A stretch of DNA of 64,000 nucleotides from UBA1858 sp965227695 (GCA_965227695.1 OZ245760.1:496001-560000), one strand, 5' to 3'. Numbered from the stretch's first letter, positions 15,752 to 25,068 are shown. Translations and numbers: made by a program. The notes: generated by a model not told the origin, from the sequence alone.

Positions 15752-17965
15752 CTACATAAAATTATCAATCGGATCCACATCCACGCTCCAACGTACCTGC
15801 CTGGCTTCTTTAAGTGAGTCAATAGCCGCCAGACAGCTGTTGATCTGTGATGTGAAAGATCCCCGCCGATCCATGGATAACAGTAGAAAAGCTCTGAACT
15901 GGCCTGCTTTTTTCTCCATGGCTGCGCTGATCGGTCCCTGGATATGTATTTCCCCGGGCAATAACTGAGTGGTTAATGTTTTGACTTTATCAAGAAATAA
16001 AAATACATCTTGATTGTTCTGGCTGCGTGCGCGAATAGCGATATGGTGCGAGAAGGGCGGTAAATTCCATTCACGTCGCGAATCCAGTGCCTGACGCGCA
16101 AAACTTGAATAGCCCTGGTGTACTAATGTCTGTAACAGCGGATGGTCCGGCGTGTGTGTCTGAACAAACACTTCACCCTGAGTATGGCGCCTGCCTGAGC
16201 GCCCGGCCACCTGGATTAATAACTGGGCGCTTTTCTCCAGTGCGCGAAAATCTGAACTATGAATGCCATAGTCTATGTCAAGAATTCCGACCAGAGAGAC
16301 ATTGGGGAAATCATGACCTTTAGATAATATTTGAGTGCCTGTAATAATTTGAAATTGCTGTTGCCGAATCTGTTTGAGTATTGCTTCCAATGCGCCTCTG
16401 CGCCTTGTGATGTCTCTGTCCAGTCGCACACTGGAGTATGCGGCAAAGTCTGTTTGCAGGATCTCTTCAATGCGTTGTGTGCCATGGCCTACCATAATAA
16501 GGTTATTCGAATGACAGTCGGGACAATTGAGCGGCTTTTTCTGGATACTGTCGCAATGGTGGCAGATCAGACGCTGATGGTGACTATGGTAAGTCAGGTT
16601 GGCATCACAGCGAAGACAGCGCGCAACCCATCCACAGTCATGGCATAGTAACGCGGGTGAGTAACCGCGCCGGTTGAGGAATAATATCACCTGCTGACCG
16701 GCTTGCAGGTGCTGCTGCATTGCCTGGCGTAGCTGTGAAGATAATATATTTCCGGACTTCTCAACCCGCATATCAACCAGGCGGATGGATGGTAAGGGGT
16801 TTGCGTGTGCGCGTTGATTCAGATGCAGGTGCTGATAACGATTGGTATATGCATTGCGTAATGACTCAAATGAGGGTGTCGCACTACCCAGTACCACGGG
16901 GATATTGCGCTGTTTTGCAAGATAGATGGCAACGTCACGTGCATGATACAGAAAACTTTCCTGTTGTTTCAGGGAAGCATCGTGTTCTTCGTCCACAATC
17001 ACCAGAGCCAGGTGGGGTATTGGCGTGAACACGGCCAGGCGAGTCCCCAATATAATGCGAATGCCACCCTGACTTATTGTCAACCAGGTTTGTTTACGCT
17101 GTTGTTCGCTGGTATTGGAATGAAGTAACCCAATTCGTATGCCGAAATGACTGGCCAAGCGTGAATGTAATTGCGGAGTCAGACCGATTTCGGGCACCAG
17201 GATCAGTATCTGTGCTTCGCTCTGGCAGTTAAGCAGATGAGATATTGCGCTGAAATAGACTTCTGTTTTGCCGCTGCCTGTCACCCCTTCCAGCAACATT
17301 ACCTTAAACTTGCCCAGGGCATTAATAATTTGTTGACCGGCGTGATTTTGTTCGTCGGTAAGTGTTACTTGCGTGGGCGTGTCAAGGTGGGGATCCTCGT
17401 CGGGCTGGCTGGAGAGTGTCACCTGTGAAATTAAACCATGTTTGCGTAGCGCAAGAATCGATGACTGACTATTGGGGAATCGAGTTCTTAGTGCTGTATG
17501 TGTGACCGGACCGGCCTGAGACTTCAGCCAGACAACAATTTCTGCCTGTTTGGGTGCGCGAGCCAGTTGCTGATCGCGATGGGCATGTTGATTTAGCTGC
17601 CAGCCATAATCAGATTTATTGCTGCAAGCTTCACTGGCTCTTCTCAAGGCGGGGGGTAAGGCACTGAACAGAGCCGCCCCAAGCGGGTAATGATAGTAAC
17701 GTGCTGCCCACCTGATTAAAGAGAGGGTTAGCGGATCAAAAATGGGCCGGTCATCCAATCGGCGGTGAATACTTTTTAAACGCGTACTGTCAAGGTCGGT
17801 TTGGTGAGAGAGATTCACGACGATGCCGGTGACATCTCGTCGGCCAAACGGAACAAGCACCCGCTGTCCGACTTCAATCGTGTCACCATCTTCCGGGATC
17901 AGGTAGTCGAAAATCCTGCGCAGAGGTGAGTCTATTGCGACCTGGGCGAATTTCTTTTGAGTCAT
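15752..17965 (-). CDS. priA: Primosomal protein N' (PriA helicase)
   Basis: 3'-5' superfamily 2 helicase that reloads the replisome at stalled forks. 737 residues: N-terminal 3'-DNA-binding domain, Walker A GVTGSGKTEVY, DEEH box (VIVDEEHDASLKQQ), and a zinc-binding insertion with eight cysteines in four CxxC-type pairs (CHDCGW, CLRC, CHHC, CPDC). The gene is read away from a noncoding region that has three DnaA boxes 60-95 bases upstream of its start, which may tie its expression to DnaA. Confidence 0.96.
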   Translation of the reverse strand: MTQKKFAQVAIDSPLRRIFDYLIPEDGDTIEVGQRVLVPFGRRDVTGIVVNLSHQTDLDSTRLKSIHRRLDDRPIFDPLTLSLIRWAARYYHYPLGAALFSALPPALRRASEACSNKSDYGWQLNQHAHRDQQLARAPKQAEIVVWLKSQAGPVTHTALRTRFPNSQSSILALRKHGLISQVTLSSQPDEDPHLDTPTQVTLTDEQNHAGQQIINALGKFKVMLLEGVTGSGKTEVYFSAISHLLNCQSEAQILILVPEIGLTPQLHSRLASHFGIRIGLLHSNTSEQQRKQTWLTISQGGIRIILGTRLAVFTPIPHLALVIVDEEHDASLKQQESFLYHARDVAIYLAKQRNIPVVLGSATPSFESLRNAYTNRYQHLHLNQRAHANPLPSIRLVDMRVEKSGNILSSQLRQAMQQHLQAGQQVILFLNRRGYSPALLCHDCGWVARCLRCDANLTYHSHHQRLICHHCDSIQKKPLNCPDCHSNNLIMVGHGTQRIEEILQTDFAAYSSVRLDRDITRRRGALEAILKQIRQQQFQIITGTQILSKGHDFPNVSLVGILDIDYGIHSSDFRALEKSAQLLIQVAGRSGRRHTQGEVFVQTHTPDHPLLQTLVHQGYSSFARQALDSRREWNLPPFSHHIAIRARSQNNQDVFLFLDKVKTLTTQLLPGEIHIQGPISAAMEKKAGQFRAFLLLSMDRRGSFTSQINSCLAAIDSLKEARQVRWSVDVDPIDNFM

Positions 17966-18024
17966 TATTCTATAACATACACTTCATGAAGATTATCATC
18001 ATATGGTTCTGTTGAGCGGGTCGA

Positions 18025-18059
18025 TTATCCACAGATGCTGTGGATAAATATGTGGACAA
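18025..18059. promoter_or_regulatory. Cluster of three DnaA boxes upstream of priA (DARS-like)
   Basis: Perfect box TTATCCACA at 18025-18033, perfect inverted box TGTGGATAA at 18039-18047, and a one-mismatch box TGTGGACAA at 18051-18059. Spacers are 5 and 3 bases. A second cluster with identical spacing lies at 23453-23487. One box facing two others resembles the core of E. coli DARS sites, which reactivate DnaA. Confidence 0.7.
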
Positions 18060-18684
18060 AAAGGGTGATCATTACTACAAAGAGACAACAGTCGCCAGTT
18101 CTATAAATAGTGCGCAAGATATGCTCTAATTTTAATGTATAAAAATCATGCACTTAGGGAGGCGATGATTGATTGTCGGGCAGTTGGCTCAAAGTCACAT
18201 AAATTTAACGTTCATTGTGAATAAACCTCTTTAAGAATTGTCAGTAGCCGACAATGCATGTGGCGCGTAACATGGACAACAGGCAACAGTTGAAACGTGA
18301 ACGCTTGAATCAGGTGAATCTGCACGACACACTGTCTCGGTCCAAACAGGTGGGAGATTACACAAGATCCACCAGCCGGACCAGTCAATTATGGTCTTGT
18401 CCTGATCAATATCACGACTGGAAGTGCTATCGTCTCATCCGATAAGCGGCAGGGTCCATTGCCTGATCCCGGTCAGGCATTTTATGTTTTGGCAGCATAA
18501 CGCTGAAAACCTGACTATGGCATTACGTGGCTTAAGACCGAAGATACGGGTTATTGGTCAGGCCTGCATACCATCTTCAATGGTGTCGTCATAAAAACTT
18601 CATACATATGTACAGCCCTGTGCTTGCCAGATGTTCAGAGTATGATTACAGTTACACCCGTCTTACTAGTCTGGAGTTAGGGCC
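18060..18684. other. Noncoding stretch with a terminator and possible decayed gene
   Basis: No intact gene found. An 8-base inverted repeat (ATTGTCGG at 18172, CCGACAAT at 18248) is visible. One plus-strand frame from 18318 reads protein-like up to a TAA at 18498, then after a second stop at 18504 continues for dozens of codons; this could be a pseudogene remnant. A small open frame 18254-18445 lacks any ribosome site and is not called. Confidence 0.4.
18460..18483 (+). terminator. Terminator-like hairpin in the priA-HNH gap
   Basis: TGCCTGA pairs with TCAGGCA over a 6-base loop and is followed by TTTTATGTTTT. No annotated gene on the plus strand lies upstream, so either a short RNA, a lost gene or antisense transcription from the priA promoter region ends here. 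Confidence 0.6.
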
Positions 18685-19275
18685 TTGCAGGCATTATGGC
18701 AACAGGTATTACGGACGGATGTTTCAGGCATGCCGCTGGAATGGATTGATTACCAGACTGCCACGAAATTATATTACTCTGAACAGGTCGCTTACGCATG
18801 CGGTGAAGCACTGTACATCATTCATGGTGGAATCAATGCCAAAACCGGGGTCCCAAGCCGCATTGAAGTGAATTCCATTATAGCAACACTTGGCAGTAAT
18901 AAGTCGCTCCATGCAAGTTACATCCCTCCACTGAATAACCAGACTCTTTTCAAAAGAGATGCATTTTTATGCATGTATTGCGGTAAACGGTTCCACCGCC
19001 GTGATTTATCACGTGACCATGTGACGCCCATCAGCCAGGGCGGGGAAGATACATGGAAAAATGTGGTGACAGCGTGCAAAAGATGTAATAACCAGAAAGC
19101 AAACTTCACTCCGGAACAGGCCAGAATGCAGCTGTTGGCAGTGCCTTTCGTGCCAACTCACGCTGAATATATTTACTTGCAGGGACGCAGAGTAATGGCG
19201 GATCAAATGAAATTTTTGCGTGCGCACTTCCCGCGTACAAGCCCTTTACATGAAAGGCTTGTGACATCACCTTAA
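18685..19275 (+). CDS. HNH endonuclease family protein
   Basis: 196-residue protein with a C-terminal McrA-type HNH domain: CMYC (96-99), the catalytic RDHVTPISQGG (His about 112), the asparagine in WKNVVTACKRCNN and zinc cysteines CKRC (131-134). The N-terminal 85 residues are of unknown role but typical for chromosomal HNH proteins of this class. The TTG at 18685 is favoured by GGAG eight bases upstream. Neighbours give no restriction or phage context, so it may be a housekeeping nuclease; DNA nicking is inferred from the domain only. Confidence 0.8.
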   Translation: MQALWQQVLRTDVSGMPLEWIDYQTATKLYYSEQVAYACGEALYIIHGGINAKTGVPSRIEVNSIIATLGSNKSLHASYIPPLNNQTLFKRDAFLCMYCGKRFHRRDLSRDHVTPISQGGEDTWKNVVTACKRCNNQKANFTPEQARMQLLAVPFVPTHAEYIYLQGRRVMADQMKFLRAHFPRTSPLHERLVTSP

Positions 19276-19342
19276 ATAGTTTTCGCCGACGCCAGAGACA
19301 TTGTATGCTATGTAAACTAGCATACTGTTGACGAAATATATT

Positions 19343-20452
19343 ATGAGATTTATTGGTAAAACGGATTATGATCATGCAACCACTGAAAAGCTGGGCGTAT
19401 TAATCACAAATCTGGGCACCCCGGAATCACCCACGCCCGCCTCGTTGAGAAAATATCTGGCAGAGTTTCTATGGGATCCAAGAGTAGTAGAGTTCCCTCG
19501 GCCATTATGGTGGCTGGTACTTAATCTGATCATCCTGCGTGTACGTCCCAAAAGCAGTGCGGCTACCTACTCAAAAATATGGACGCAAGATGGTTCGCCG
19601 CTAATGATGTACACAAAAGCGCAGTGTGCAGCATTGCAGAAAAAAATGGCTGAGGACGATCAAAGCAGCCAGATCGTTGTTGACTTTGCAATGCGCTATG
19701 GATCACCTTCGATAGAATCAGTGTTGATGGACATGCAAAATAAAAATGTCACGCGATTGCTGGTGTTGCCTTTGTATCCTCAATATTCCGGCACAACAAC
19801 CGGGTCTACGTTTGACGCCATAGCGAGTGTATGCAAAAAGCTCAGATGGATTCCAGAACTGCGATTCATCAATCAGTATGCTGATAATGAAAAATATATT
19901 CAGGCATGTGCCAATCGAATTACTCAATATTGGCAGCAGCACAAGAAAAGTGAGAGGCTGTTGTTCTCGTTTCATGGATTGCCAAAGCGTTACCTGTTGG
20001 CAGGAGATCCCTATCATTGCCAGTGTTATAAAACAGCGCGTTTAATTGCACAAAAGCTTCAACTTGATGAGTCGACGTGGCAGGTTGCATTTCAGTCCCG
20101 CTTTGGCAGAGAGGAGTGGTTACAGCCCTATACCGATAAAACACTTGAGTCAATGCCAGCGAATAAAATAAGTTCAGTAGATGTTTTTTGCCCCGGATTT
20201 TCTGCTGACTGTGTCGAAACACTGGAAGAAATCAACATACTGAACCGTGATATTTTCATTCAGGCAGGTGGCGATGATTTTAATTATATTCCCGCGTTAA
20301 ATGAGTGCGAAGATCACATTGATGCCATTTACGATCTGATCATGCAGCATATGCAGGGATGGCCGCTGCTGGGTGTAAACGAATATTCAAAATTAGAACA
20401 GAACAAATTAACGCAGCAGCAATACGCCAGGAAGCTTGGCGCAGCCAGGTGA
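19343..20452 (+). CDS. hemH: Ferrochelatase
   Basis: Inserts Fe2+ into protoporphyrin IX, last step of haem synthesis, as a soluble or peripheral membrane protein. 369 residues from the ATG at 19343 (a TTG at 19328 would add five). Signatures are LGVLITNLGTPESPTPASLRKYL, the active-site histidine in LLFSFHGLPKRY, and WQVAFQSRFGREEWLQPYTD. The late acidic/histidine motif VFCPGFSADCVETLEEI is intact. It ends 13 bases before the convergent exonuclease gene. Confidence 0.95.
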   Translation: MRFIGKTDYDHATTEKLGVLITNLGTPESPTPASLRKYLAEFLWDPRVVEFPRPLWWLVLNLIILRVRPKSSAATYSKIWTQDGSPLMMYTKAQCAALQKKMAEDDQSSQIVVDFAMRYGSPSIESVLMDMQNKNVTRLLVLPLYPQYSGTTTGSTFDAIASVCKKLRWIPELRFINQYADNEKYIQACANRITQYWQQHKKSERLLFSFHGLPKRYLLAGDPYHCQCYKTARLIAQKLQLDESTWQVAFQSRFGREEWLQPYTDKTLESMPANKISSVDVFCPGFSADCVETLEEINILNRDIFIQAGGDDFNYIPALNECEDHIDAIYDLIMQHMQGWPLLGVNEYSKLEQNKLTQQQYARKLGAAR

Positions 20453-20465
20453 GAGAAATTTTTTA

Positions 20466-21362
20466 TTACCCGCTGTCGAGTAGCCGACCCCATCGCTCGC
20501 GACGCAGGTTGCCGAAGCCTATTTCACAAAAAAGCTTTTCCAGCTCAGCGTCATCGCATTGATTGCGTTGTAATTCAACACTGCCATTTAATGGTTCAGC
20601 ATCGCATTTAATTTCGGTGAGTTTTTTGCAAAGTCTTATTGTATCCTGATGCTCTTCAATGAGGCTCTGAATCCGTTTCGCGCCCCTGATACCCATACCG
20701 CTGATTGCCCCAATATTTTCCAGAAGCCCTTCGATAGTCTCAAATTTTGTTAGAAGACGTGCAGCAGTAGTCATGCCCACTCCGGGCACGCCGGGTATGT
20801 TATCAACTTTATCACCTGCTATGGCCAACTGGTCAGCTATCTGGTCGGGGCGCACGCCAAAATGCTCCTTGACTTTTTTCGGGTTTAATCTTCTATTTTT
20901 TGCATAGTCCCACAGTGTGTCATCTTCGCTGATTAGCTGGGCAAGGTCCTTGTCAGCACTTAGTATTGTTACGCGATGTCCTTGCCTACGCGCATGTGAT
21001 GCGGCGGTACCGATGAGATCGTCGGCTTCATAACGGTCGCTACTTAAGAGAGGGAAACCGGCAGCCAGAATAAATCGCCGACAGTATTCGAACTGGTTTT
21101 TCAGCTCATCCGGGGCTGGTTCCCGATTTGCCTTATAAGGAGGATAAATAGTGTTGCGGAAAGAACTTGTCAGGCTTTGGTCAAAGGCAAAGGATGCATG
21201 AGTCGCCCCGGTTTCTTCCAGGAAGCTGGCAACAAAATCAATGAAACCATACACTGCATTTACCGGTTCGCCATTGCTGTTACGCAAACTGTCTGGAAGA
21301 GTGTACCAGGCGCGAAATACATAAATACTGGAGTCTACGAGATACGCTACAGGTTTGGACAT
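20466..21362 (-). CDS. 5'-3' exonuclease (Pol I N-terminal / ExoIX-like)
   Basis: 298-residue FEN-family nuclease without a polymerase domain. Metal ligands are in YLVDSSIYVFRAWY, YEADDLIGT and SADKDLAQL, and the helix-hairpin-helix region GDKVDNIPGVPGVGMTTAARLL follows. It is longer than E. coli Xni (251 residues) and may serve as a stand-alone RNA-primer or flap nuclease; it is probably not part of an operon, with the M48 protease gene 96 bases upstream on the same strand. Confidence 0.88.
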   Translation of the reverse strand: MSKPVAYLVDSSIYVFRAWYTLPDSLRNSNGEPVNAVYGFIDFVASFLEETGATHASFAFDQSLTSSFRNTIYPPYKANREPAPDELKNQFEYCRRFILAAGFPLLSSDRYEADDLIGTAASHARRQGHRVTILSADKDLAQLISEDDTLWDYAKNRRLNPKKVKEHFGVRPDQIADQLAIAGDKVDNIPGVPGVGMTTAARLLTKFETIEGLLENIGAISGMGIRGAKRIQSLIEEHQDTIRLCKKLTEIKCDAEPLNGSVELQRNQCDDAELEKLFCEIGFGNLRRERWGRLLDSG

Positions 21363-21458
21363 GGTTGAAATTGTTGTTATAAGGGATCAGGAATCTGGGC
21401 GGGTTGCCTGTTGCTATAATACTCGAGAAACAGAAAAGATTGTTAAGAATTATTACCC

Positions 21459-22907
21459 TTATTCTACGATTTTAACCGGTTCTCCTGGCGTTGGTTCACC
21501 GTCAGGATACACGCCGTTTAATAGTCGCAGTTGTTCTTCAGCATGTGAAGAGAGTGGAGAATTTTTGGCCAGCTTGGCGAATGTGTCTCCTTTTTTTGCT
21601 GTAATAACCTTTAATTTTCTTGCCTTGGCCAGTTCTTTTTCATCGCCTCGCAGTTCGCGTAGGCTGTCAATTGTAGCCAGAAAGTTTTTATCGTGCTTGT
21701 TTAGCAGATCTGTGTTCTTGGCCGCAGCCAGGATCTGATAAACCTGCTTATCTTTAAATATTGCAGCGATACGGGTGTCCTGGTTGCCAAATGGTGTTTT
21801 TGTTTTTGTGATGGCGGTATAACCCTCCATTCCTTCGGACACCACCTGCCTGCCGTTACGCAAAGTATTGCCGAATTCGGTCTGTATGAACTCTTTGGGG
21901 GTTTGACGCTTATTCAAATCGCGCAGGGATACCTGCATTACCGCGTCTTTAGCTTTGTTGTATGACAGCAGCCTGTCTGGCAAATTTTCAATTCTCCATC
22001 CGTCCGGGAATGTGATCGTGATATCAAGCTCCTTATGGTAGAACTTGTTGCCGCGGATGACTCCCTCCTTTTCGCTTGGGCCCAGTGTCATGCCATCGGT
22101 CAGTTTGAGGAAAGTGCCATCATCAACGCGGATATTTTTTGAGCGAAATTTATTTGCGGCACGGATAACTTCCTGTAATCGGCGATCGTTAGCCGGGTGG
22201 GTTGCAAATATTCCGTGATAGGCTCTTGGCTCACGTCCTTCTTCTTTGGCCAGCTGCTTGTCGAATTCTTCTTGAGACTTAAGTATGCCGACAACCTTGA
22301 TCATTTCTTCCGGATCGTAACCAGCTTTAGCTAGATATTCTGCACCGAGGCGGTCTGCTTCAAGCTCATGCTCGCGCCCATAACCGCGCAGTAGTGCCGT
22401 GCCAGCAATGTTTGCCGCATCACTTGCACTGCGGACACCTGTCGTCGCGCCAATGACTGTTGCCAGCACGCCCGTCACTGTTGATGCACTTTGCTGCCTG
22501 ACACCATGCCTAGCGGTGACATGTCCAATCTCATGTCCGAGTACTCCGGCAAGCTCGGCTTCGGAATTCATGTAGGCCATGATGCCGCGCGTGATGTAAA
22601 TATAGCCACCTGGAAGTGCAAATGCGTTTACCTGTGGGCTATCCAGAACAGTGGCATGAAAAATAAGATTATTGCGGTGGCTTTTGGATGAAAGTTCTTC
22701 GACGATATCGCTTACATAATTCTGGAGGGCGTCGTTCTCATAAACAGAGTATTGCTTGAGAATTTGCTGATGTGCCTGACGCCCCAGATTAATTTCCTGT
22801 TGCTCGGACATCAGGACAAAATCCTGCTTGCCGGTGACCGGATTTGCCGCGCAGCCAGTAAGATAAGCGGCGATGGTTATAATGAAAGCCAAATAAATTT
22901 TATTCAT
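21459..22907 (-). CDS. M48 family metalloprotease lipoprotein with LysM-like tail
   Basis: Secreted zinc protease of 482 residues. A lipoprotein signal (YLTGC, lipidated Cys at 19) anchors it in the envelope. The M48 domain follows with HEIGHVTARH (zinc site at about 125-129) and the third ligand in EHELEADRLGAEYL. A C-terminal region from about residue 430 (KVITAKKGDTFAKLAKNSP) resembles a LysM peptidoglycan-binding repeat. It is in the class of BepA/YggG-like proteases that watch outer-membrane protein assembly, but lacks clear TPR repeats, so the exact role is uncertain. Confidence 0.85.
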   Translation of the reverse strand: MNKIYLAFIITIAAYLTGCAANPVTGKQDFVLMSEQQEINLGRQAHQQILKQYSVYENDALQNYVSDIVEELSSKSHRNNLIFHATVLDSPQVNAFALPGGYIYITRGIMAYMNSEAELAGVLGHEIGHVTARHGVRQQSASTVTGVLATVIGATTGVRSASDAANIAGTALLRGYGREHELEADRLGAEYLAKAGYDPEEMIKVVGILKSQEEFDKQLAKEEGREPRAYHGIFATHPANDRRLQEVIRAANKFRSKNIRVDDGTFLKLTDGMTLGPSEKEGVIRGNKFYHKELDITITFPDGWRIENLPDRLLSYNKAKDAVMQVSLRDLNKRQTPKEFIQTEFGNTLRNGRQVVSEGMEGYTAITKTKTPFGNQDTRIAAIFKDKQVYQILAAAKNTDLLNKHDKNFLATIDSLRELRGDEKELAKARKLKVITAKKGDTFAKLAKNSPLSSHAEEQLRLLNGVYPDGEPTPGEPVKIVE

Positions 22908-23046
22908 AGCGCATTCGTTTTGACATCTGTCTTGATGATAACAGGCGTATTTTGAAGGTACGGTGTTGTATCAGCAAGTTGTCCTTATGATATCAGGAGA
23001 TTTCATGATCAAATCTAAGACCATGACCTGAGCGCGACAGTTCCTG

Positions 23047-23070
23047 AAAACTGTGGGAACAGTGTTTTTT
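23047..23070. terminator. Hairpin downstream of rpmE
   Basis: ACTGT-GGGA-ACAGT with A-rich and T-rich flanks on either side (TTTTTT on the plus strand, TTTTC on the minus strand). It lies 30 bases after the rpmE stop and may end rpmE transcription. Confidence 0.45.
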
Positions 23071-23099
23071 CTCTAGTGTTGCGTGGCTTGGGGAAGGTG

Positions 23100-23306
23100 T
23101 TATTTTTTTCCGTATCGGCGCCGGAATTTATCGACCTGGCCTGCCGTATCAACAATTTTTTGCTGACCGGTATAGAACGGATGGCATTTGGCGCACACAT
23201 CAATACTCATCGAGTCGCTGCTGTAAGTGGATTTTGTTTCAAAGGTATTTCCACAGCTACAGTTAACAGCAACAGTTTTATATTCTGGGTGAATCTCGGG
23301 TTTCAT
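23100..23306 (-). CDS. rpmE: 50S ribosomal protein L31
   Basis: Zinc-type L31 of 68 residues; cysteines at 16, 18, 38 and 41 (CSC, CAKC) form the zinc site that marks this paralogue as distinct from the Zur-controlled zinc-free L31 type. Family signature DVCAKCHPFYTGQQKIVDT is intact. The start MKPEIHPEY is preferred to an upstream extension that would add ten non-conserved residues. priA lies 5 kb away here, whereas in E. coli the two genes are neighbours. Confidence 0.95.
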   Translation of the reverse strand: MKPEIHPEYKTVAVNCSCGNTFETKSTYSSDSMSIDVCAKCHPFYTGQQKIVDTAGQVDKFRRRYGKK

Positions 23307-23452
23307 TTGTGCGAGCCTGAAAAATTGAGGGCGCACTATAATCTATTCCCGCCACGCATGGCAAGTACTAACTGTGGCTGTATATAGCCCTGATATTTAA
23401 TGTATTCATTTAGAAAAGACGCTAAGTGGTTGTTGGATTTAGGGTTCGTGAC

Positions 23453-23487
23453 TTATCCACAAAATCTGTGGATAAAATTGTGGAAGA
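23453..23487. promoter_or_regulatory. Second cluster of three DnaA boxes (DARS-like)
   Basis: Perfect TTATCCACA at 23453-23461, perfect inverted TGTGGATAA at 23467-23475, and a degenerate TGTGGAAGA at 23479-23487. Spacers of 5 and 3 bases are the same as in the cluster at 18025. Confidence 0.7.
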
Positions 23488-23627
23488 ACTTTTAAAGTGG
23501 GGCTATTTCTCGAGTTTTATTGCTAATTTGTTAAATCGTCTAAAATTTATACATAACAATAAGTTATTGAAATATAGTGCTTTTATTTAATGGTCTTTGT
23601 TTTACTAAGGCTTTTTGGTGACTGTGT

Positions 23628-23659
23628 ACAGACCGTGAGCGTGACAAAAGACGGTCTGT
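23628..23659. terminator. 9-bp hairpin downstream of the rph-rdgB-hemW-CPXCG operon
   Basis: ACAGACCGT pairs with ACGGTCTGT across a 14-base loop, 38 bases after the last stop codon of the minus-strand operon. No U-run is present, so termination is uncertain; it could stabilise the 3' end. Confidence 0.4.
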
Positions 23660-23697
23660 GCATAACATATGCCAAATGACCGGGATTATGCACAAAT

Positions 23698-23895
23698 TTA
23701 GTCCGTTTCATCGGCACGGAAACAGTTTAACCGTGGCTGTTCACCCCTTTCCTGTGCGGGTATTTTTACAAGAATAGGCTGGCAGCAGACCTGACAGTCT
23801 TCAAAGTATTTCTGATCAGTGTCCATTGGTTCATAAAGTAACTCAATGGTTTCACCACAGTATGGGCAGCTTGTTCGGGCAGCATCCAGAAACAT
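23698..23895 (-). CDS. CPXCG motif-containing cysteine-rich protein
   Basis: 65-residue zinc-ribbon-like protein: CPYCG (10-14) and CQVCC (about 34-38), both halves of a zinc knuckle. The family is common in proteobacteria and has no settled function. It lies 2 bases after hemW and closes the rph operon. Confidence 0.85.
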   Translation of the reverse strand: MFLDAARTSCPYCGETIELLYEPMDTDQKYFEDCQVCCQPILVKIPAQERGEQPRLNCFRADETD

Positions 23896-23897
23896 CG

Positions 23898-25058
23898 TTA
23901 TTCAGGGAGAAATTGCTGAAGGATATCATTCAGAAACCGGTATCCATGAGGTGATGCACGATACACGATTCCAAGGTTCGTATCCTCAATCACTTCAAGC
24001 AGTTCCTGTTTAACCAGTGCCTCGACCGTGGGCTGGACGTTTGACCAGTCGAGCAATGTGGTACTTTCGTAAGCAGACTGGCTGAATCCCTTTTGCAGGC
24101 GCAGGCTGTTCAACATGAATTCGAAAGCAATCGTATCTGCATCCAGTAGATGCTCACTGGCGACTTGTGAGTGTGAGTTTACAGCCTGAATATAACTGGC
24201 GGGCTGTCTTGTCCTGCGCTGCCTGAGGATTCCCCGGTGTGTCGTCAGTTTCGAGTGGGCACCGGCACCTATGCCCAGATAATCCCCAAATTGCCAGTAA
24301 TTTAAATTATGCAGGCATTGTTTTTCGCGGCGGGCATAGGCGGAGACTTCGTAACGTTCAAAACCATGTTGTGCAAGCATGTTTATGCCATCGGTTTGAA
24401 TAAGGGTATTTGTGTCTTCATCCGGCAAAGTTGGCGGATAACGATGAAATACCGTATTTGGCTCTATCGTCAGTTGGTAGTATGAAATATGCGTGACTGG
24501 TAGCTGACATGCAGTCCTTACATCCTCCCTGGCATTCTCAATCGATTGGTTCGGAAGGCCGAACATAAGATCCACATTGATATTGTCAAAGCCAATTGCA
24601 TGAGCCATTTCAATTGCCGAGATTGCCTCATTACTGTCATGTATGCGCTCAAGGTATCTGAGATGTTGATTGTTAAAGCTTTGTGCGCCAATTGAAATAC
24701 GGTTGACCCCGGCCGACAGGAATTCCGAAAACTTCAGAGATTCAAATGTGCCAGGGTTAGCTTCAAGAGTAACCTCACATGAGTGTAGCGACCGGAAGTT
24801 TTCATGGCAAGCGCTGAGAATTTTGTCGATAGATTCCGGAGAAAACAGACTGGGTGTGCCACCACCGACAAAGATAGACTGTAATGGACGATGCCCGATA
24901 CTTGTCGCTGAATTTGTCAGGTCGGTTATTAACCGTTCTACATAAAGTTGTTCAGGGAACTGGTTTTGTTTCGTGGCATGGGAATTAAAATCGCAATAGC
25001 CACATTTATGTAAACACCAGGGCAGATGGATATAAAGGCTGATCGGTGTGTTGATAAT
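23898..25058 (-). CDS. hemW: Radical SAM haem chaperone HemW, probable ATT start
   Basis: Haem-binding radical SAM protein that delivers haem to respiratory enzymes, often misannotated as coproporphyrinogen oxidase. Cluster motif CX3CX2C (CLHKCGYC, 15-22), GGGTPSLF, and the family NLNYWQFGDYLGIGAGAH region are intact. The frame is open upstream into rdgB, but the nearest ATG/GTG/TTG lies more than 40 codons too far upstream. An ATT at 25058, eight bases after GAGG, gives MINTPISLYIHLPWC, which aligns with E. coli HemW (MVKLPPLSLYIHIPWC). The protein would be 386 residues. I therefore infer initiation at ATT. It lies 10 bases after the rdgB stop codon. Confidence 0.88.
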   Translation of the reverse strand: MINTPISLYIHLPWCLHKCGYCDFNSHATKQNQFPEQLYVERLITDLTNSATSIGHRPLQSIFVGGGTPSLFSPESIDKILSACHENFRSLHSCEVTLEANPGTFESLKFSEFLSAGVNRISIGAQSFNNQHLRYLERIHDSNEAISAIEMAHAIGFDNINVDLMFGLPNQSIENAREDVRTACQLPVTHISYYQLTIEPNTVFHRYPPTLPDEDTNTLIQTDGINMLAQHGFERYEVSAYARREKQCLHNLNYWQFGDYLGIGAGAHSKLTTHRGILRQRRTRQPASYIQAVNSHSQVASEHLLDADTIAFEFMLNSLRLQKGFSQSAYESTTLLDWSNVQPTVEALVKQELLEVIEDTNLGIVYRASPHGYRFLNDILQQFLPE

Positions 25059-25068
25059 GGCGGTAACC

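Larger units (their letters stand above)
23307..23697. other. 391-base AT-rich gap containing DnaA boxes
   Basis: No gene found. It holds the rpmE leader, the DnaA-box cluster at 23453-23487, an AT-rich tract (23500-23600) and a hairpin at 23628-23659. Confidence 0.6.

Noticed and set aside
18025..23487. Chromosomal origin of replication
   Set aside because: DnaA boxes are few (three per cluster), no DUE with 13-mers was evident, and no dnaA, dnaN, mnmG or rpmH is nearby.
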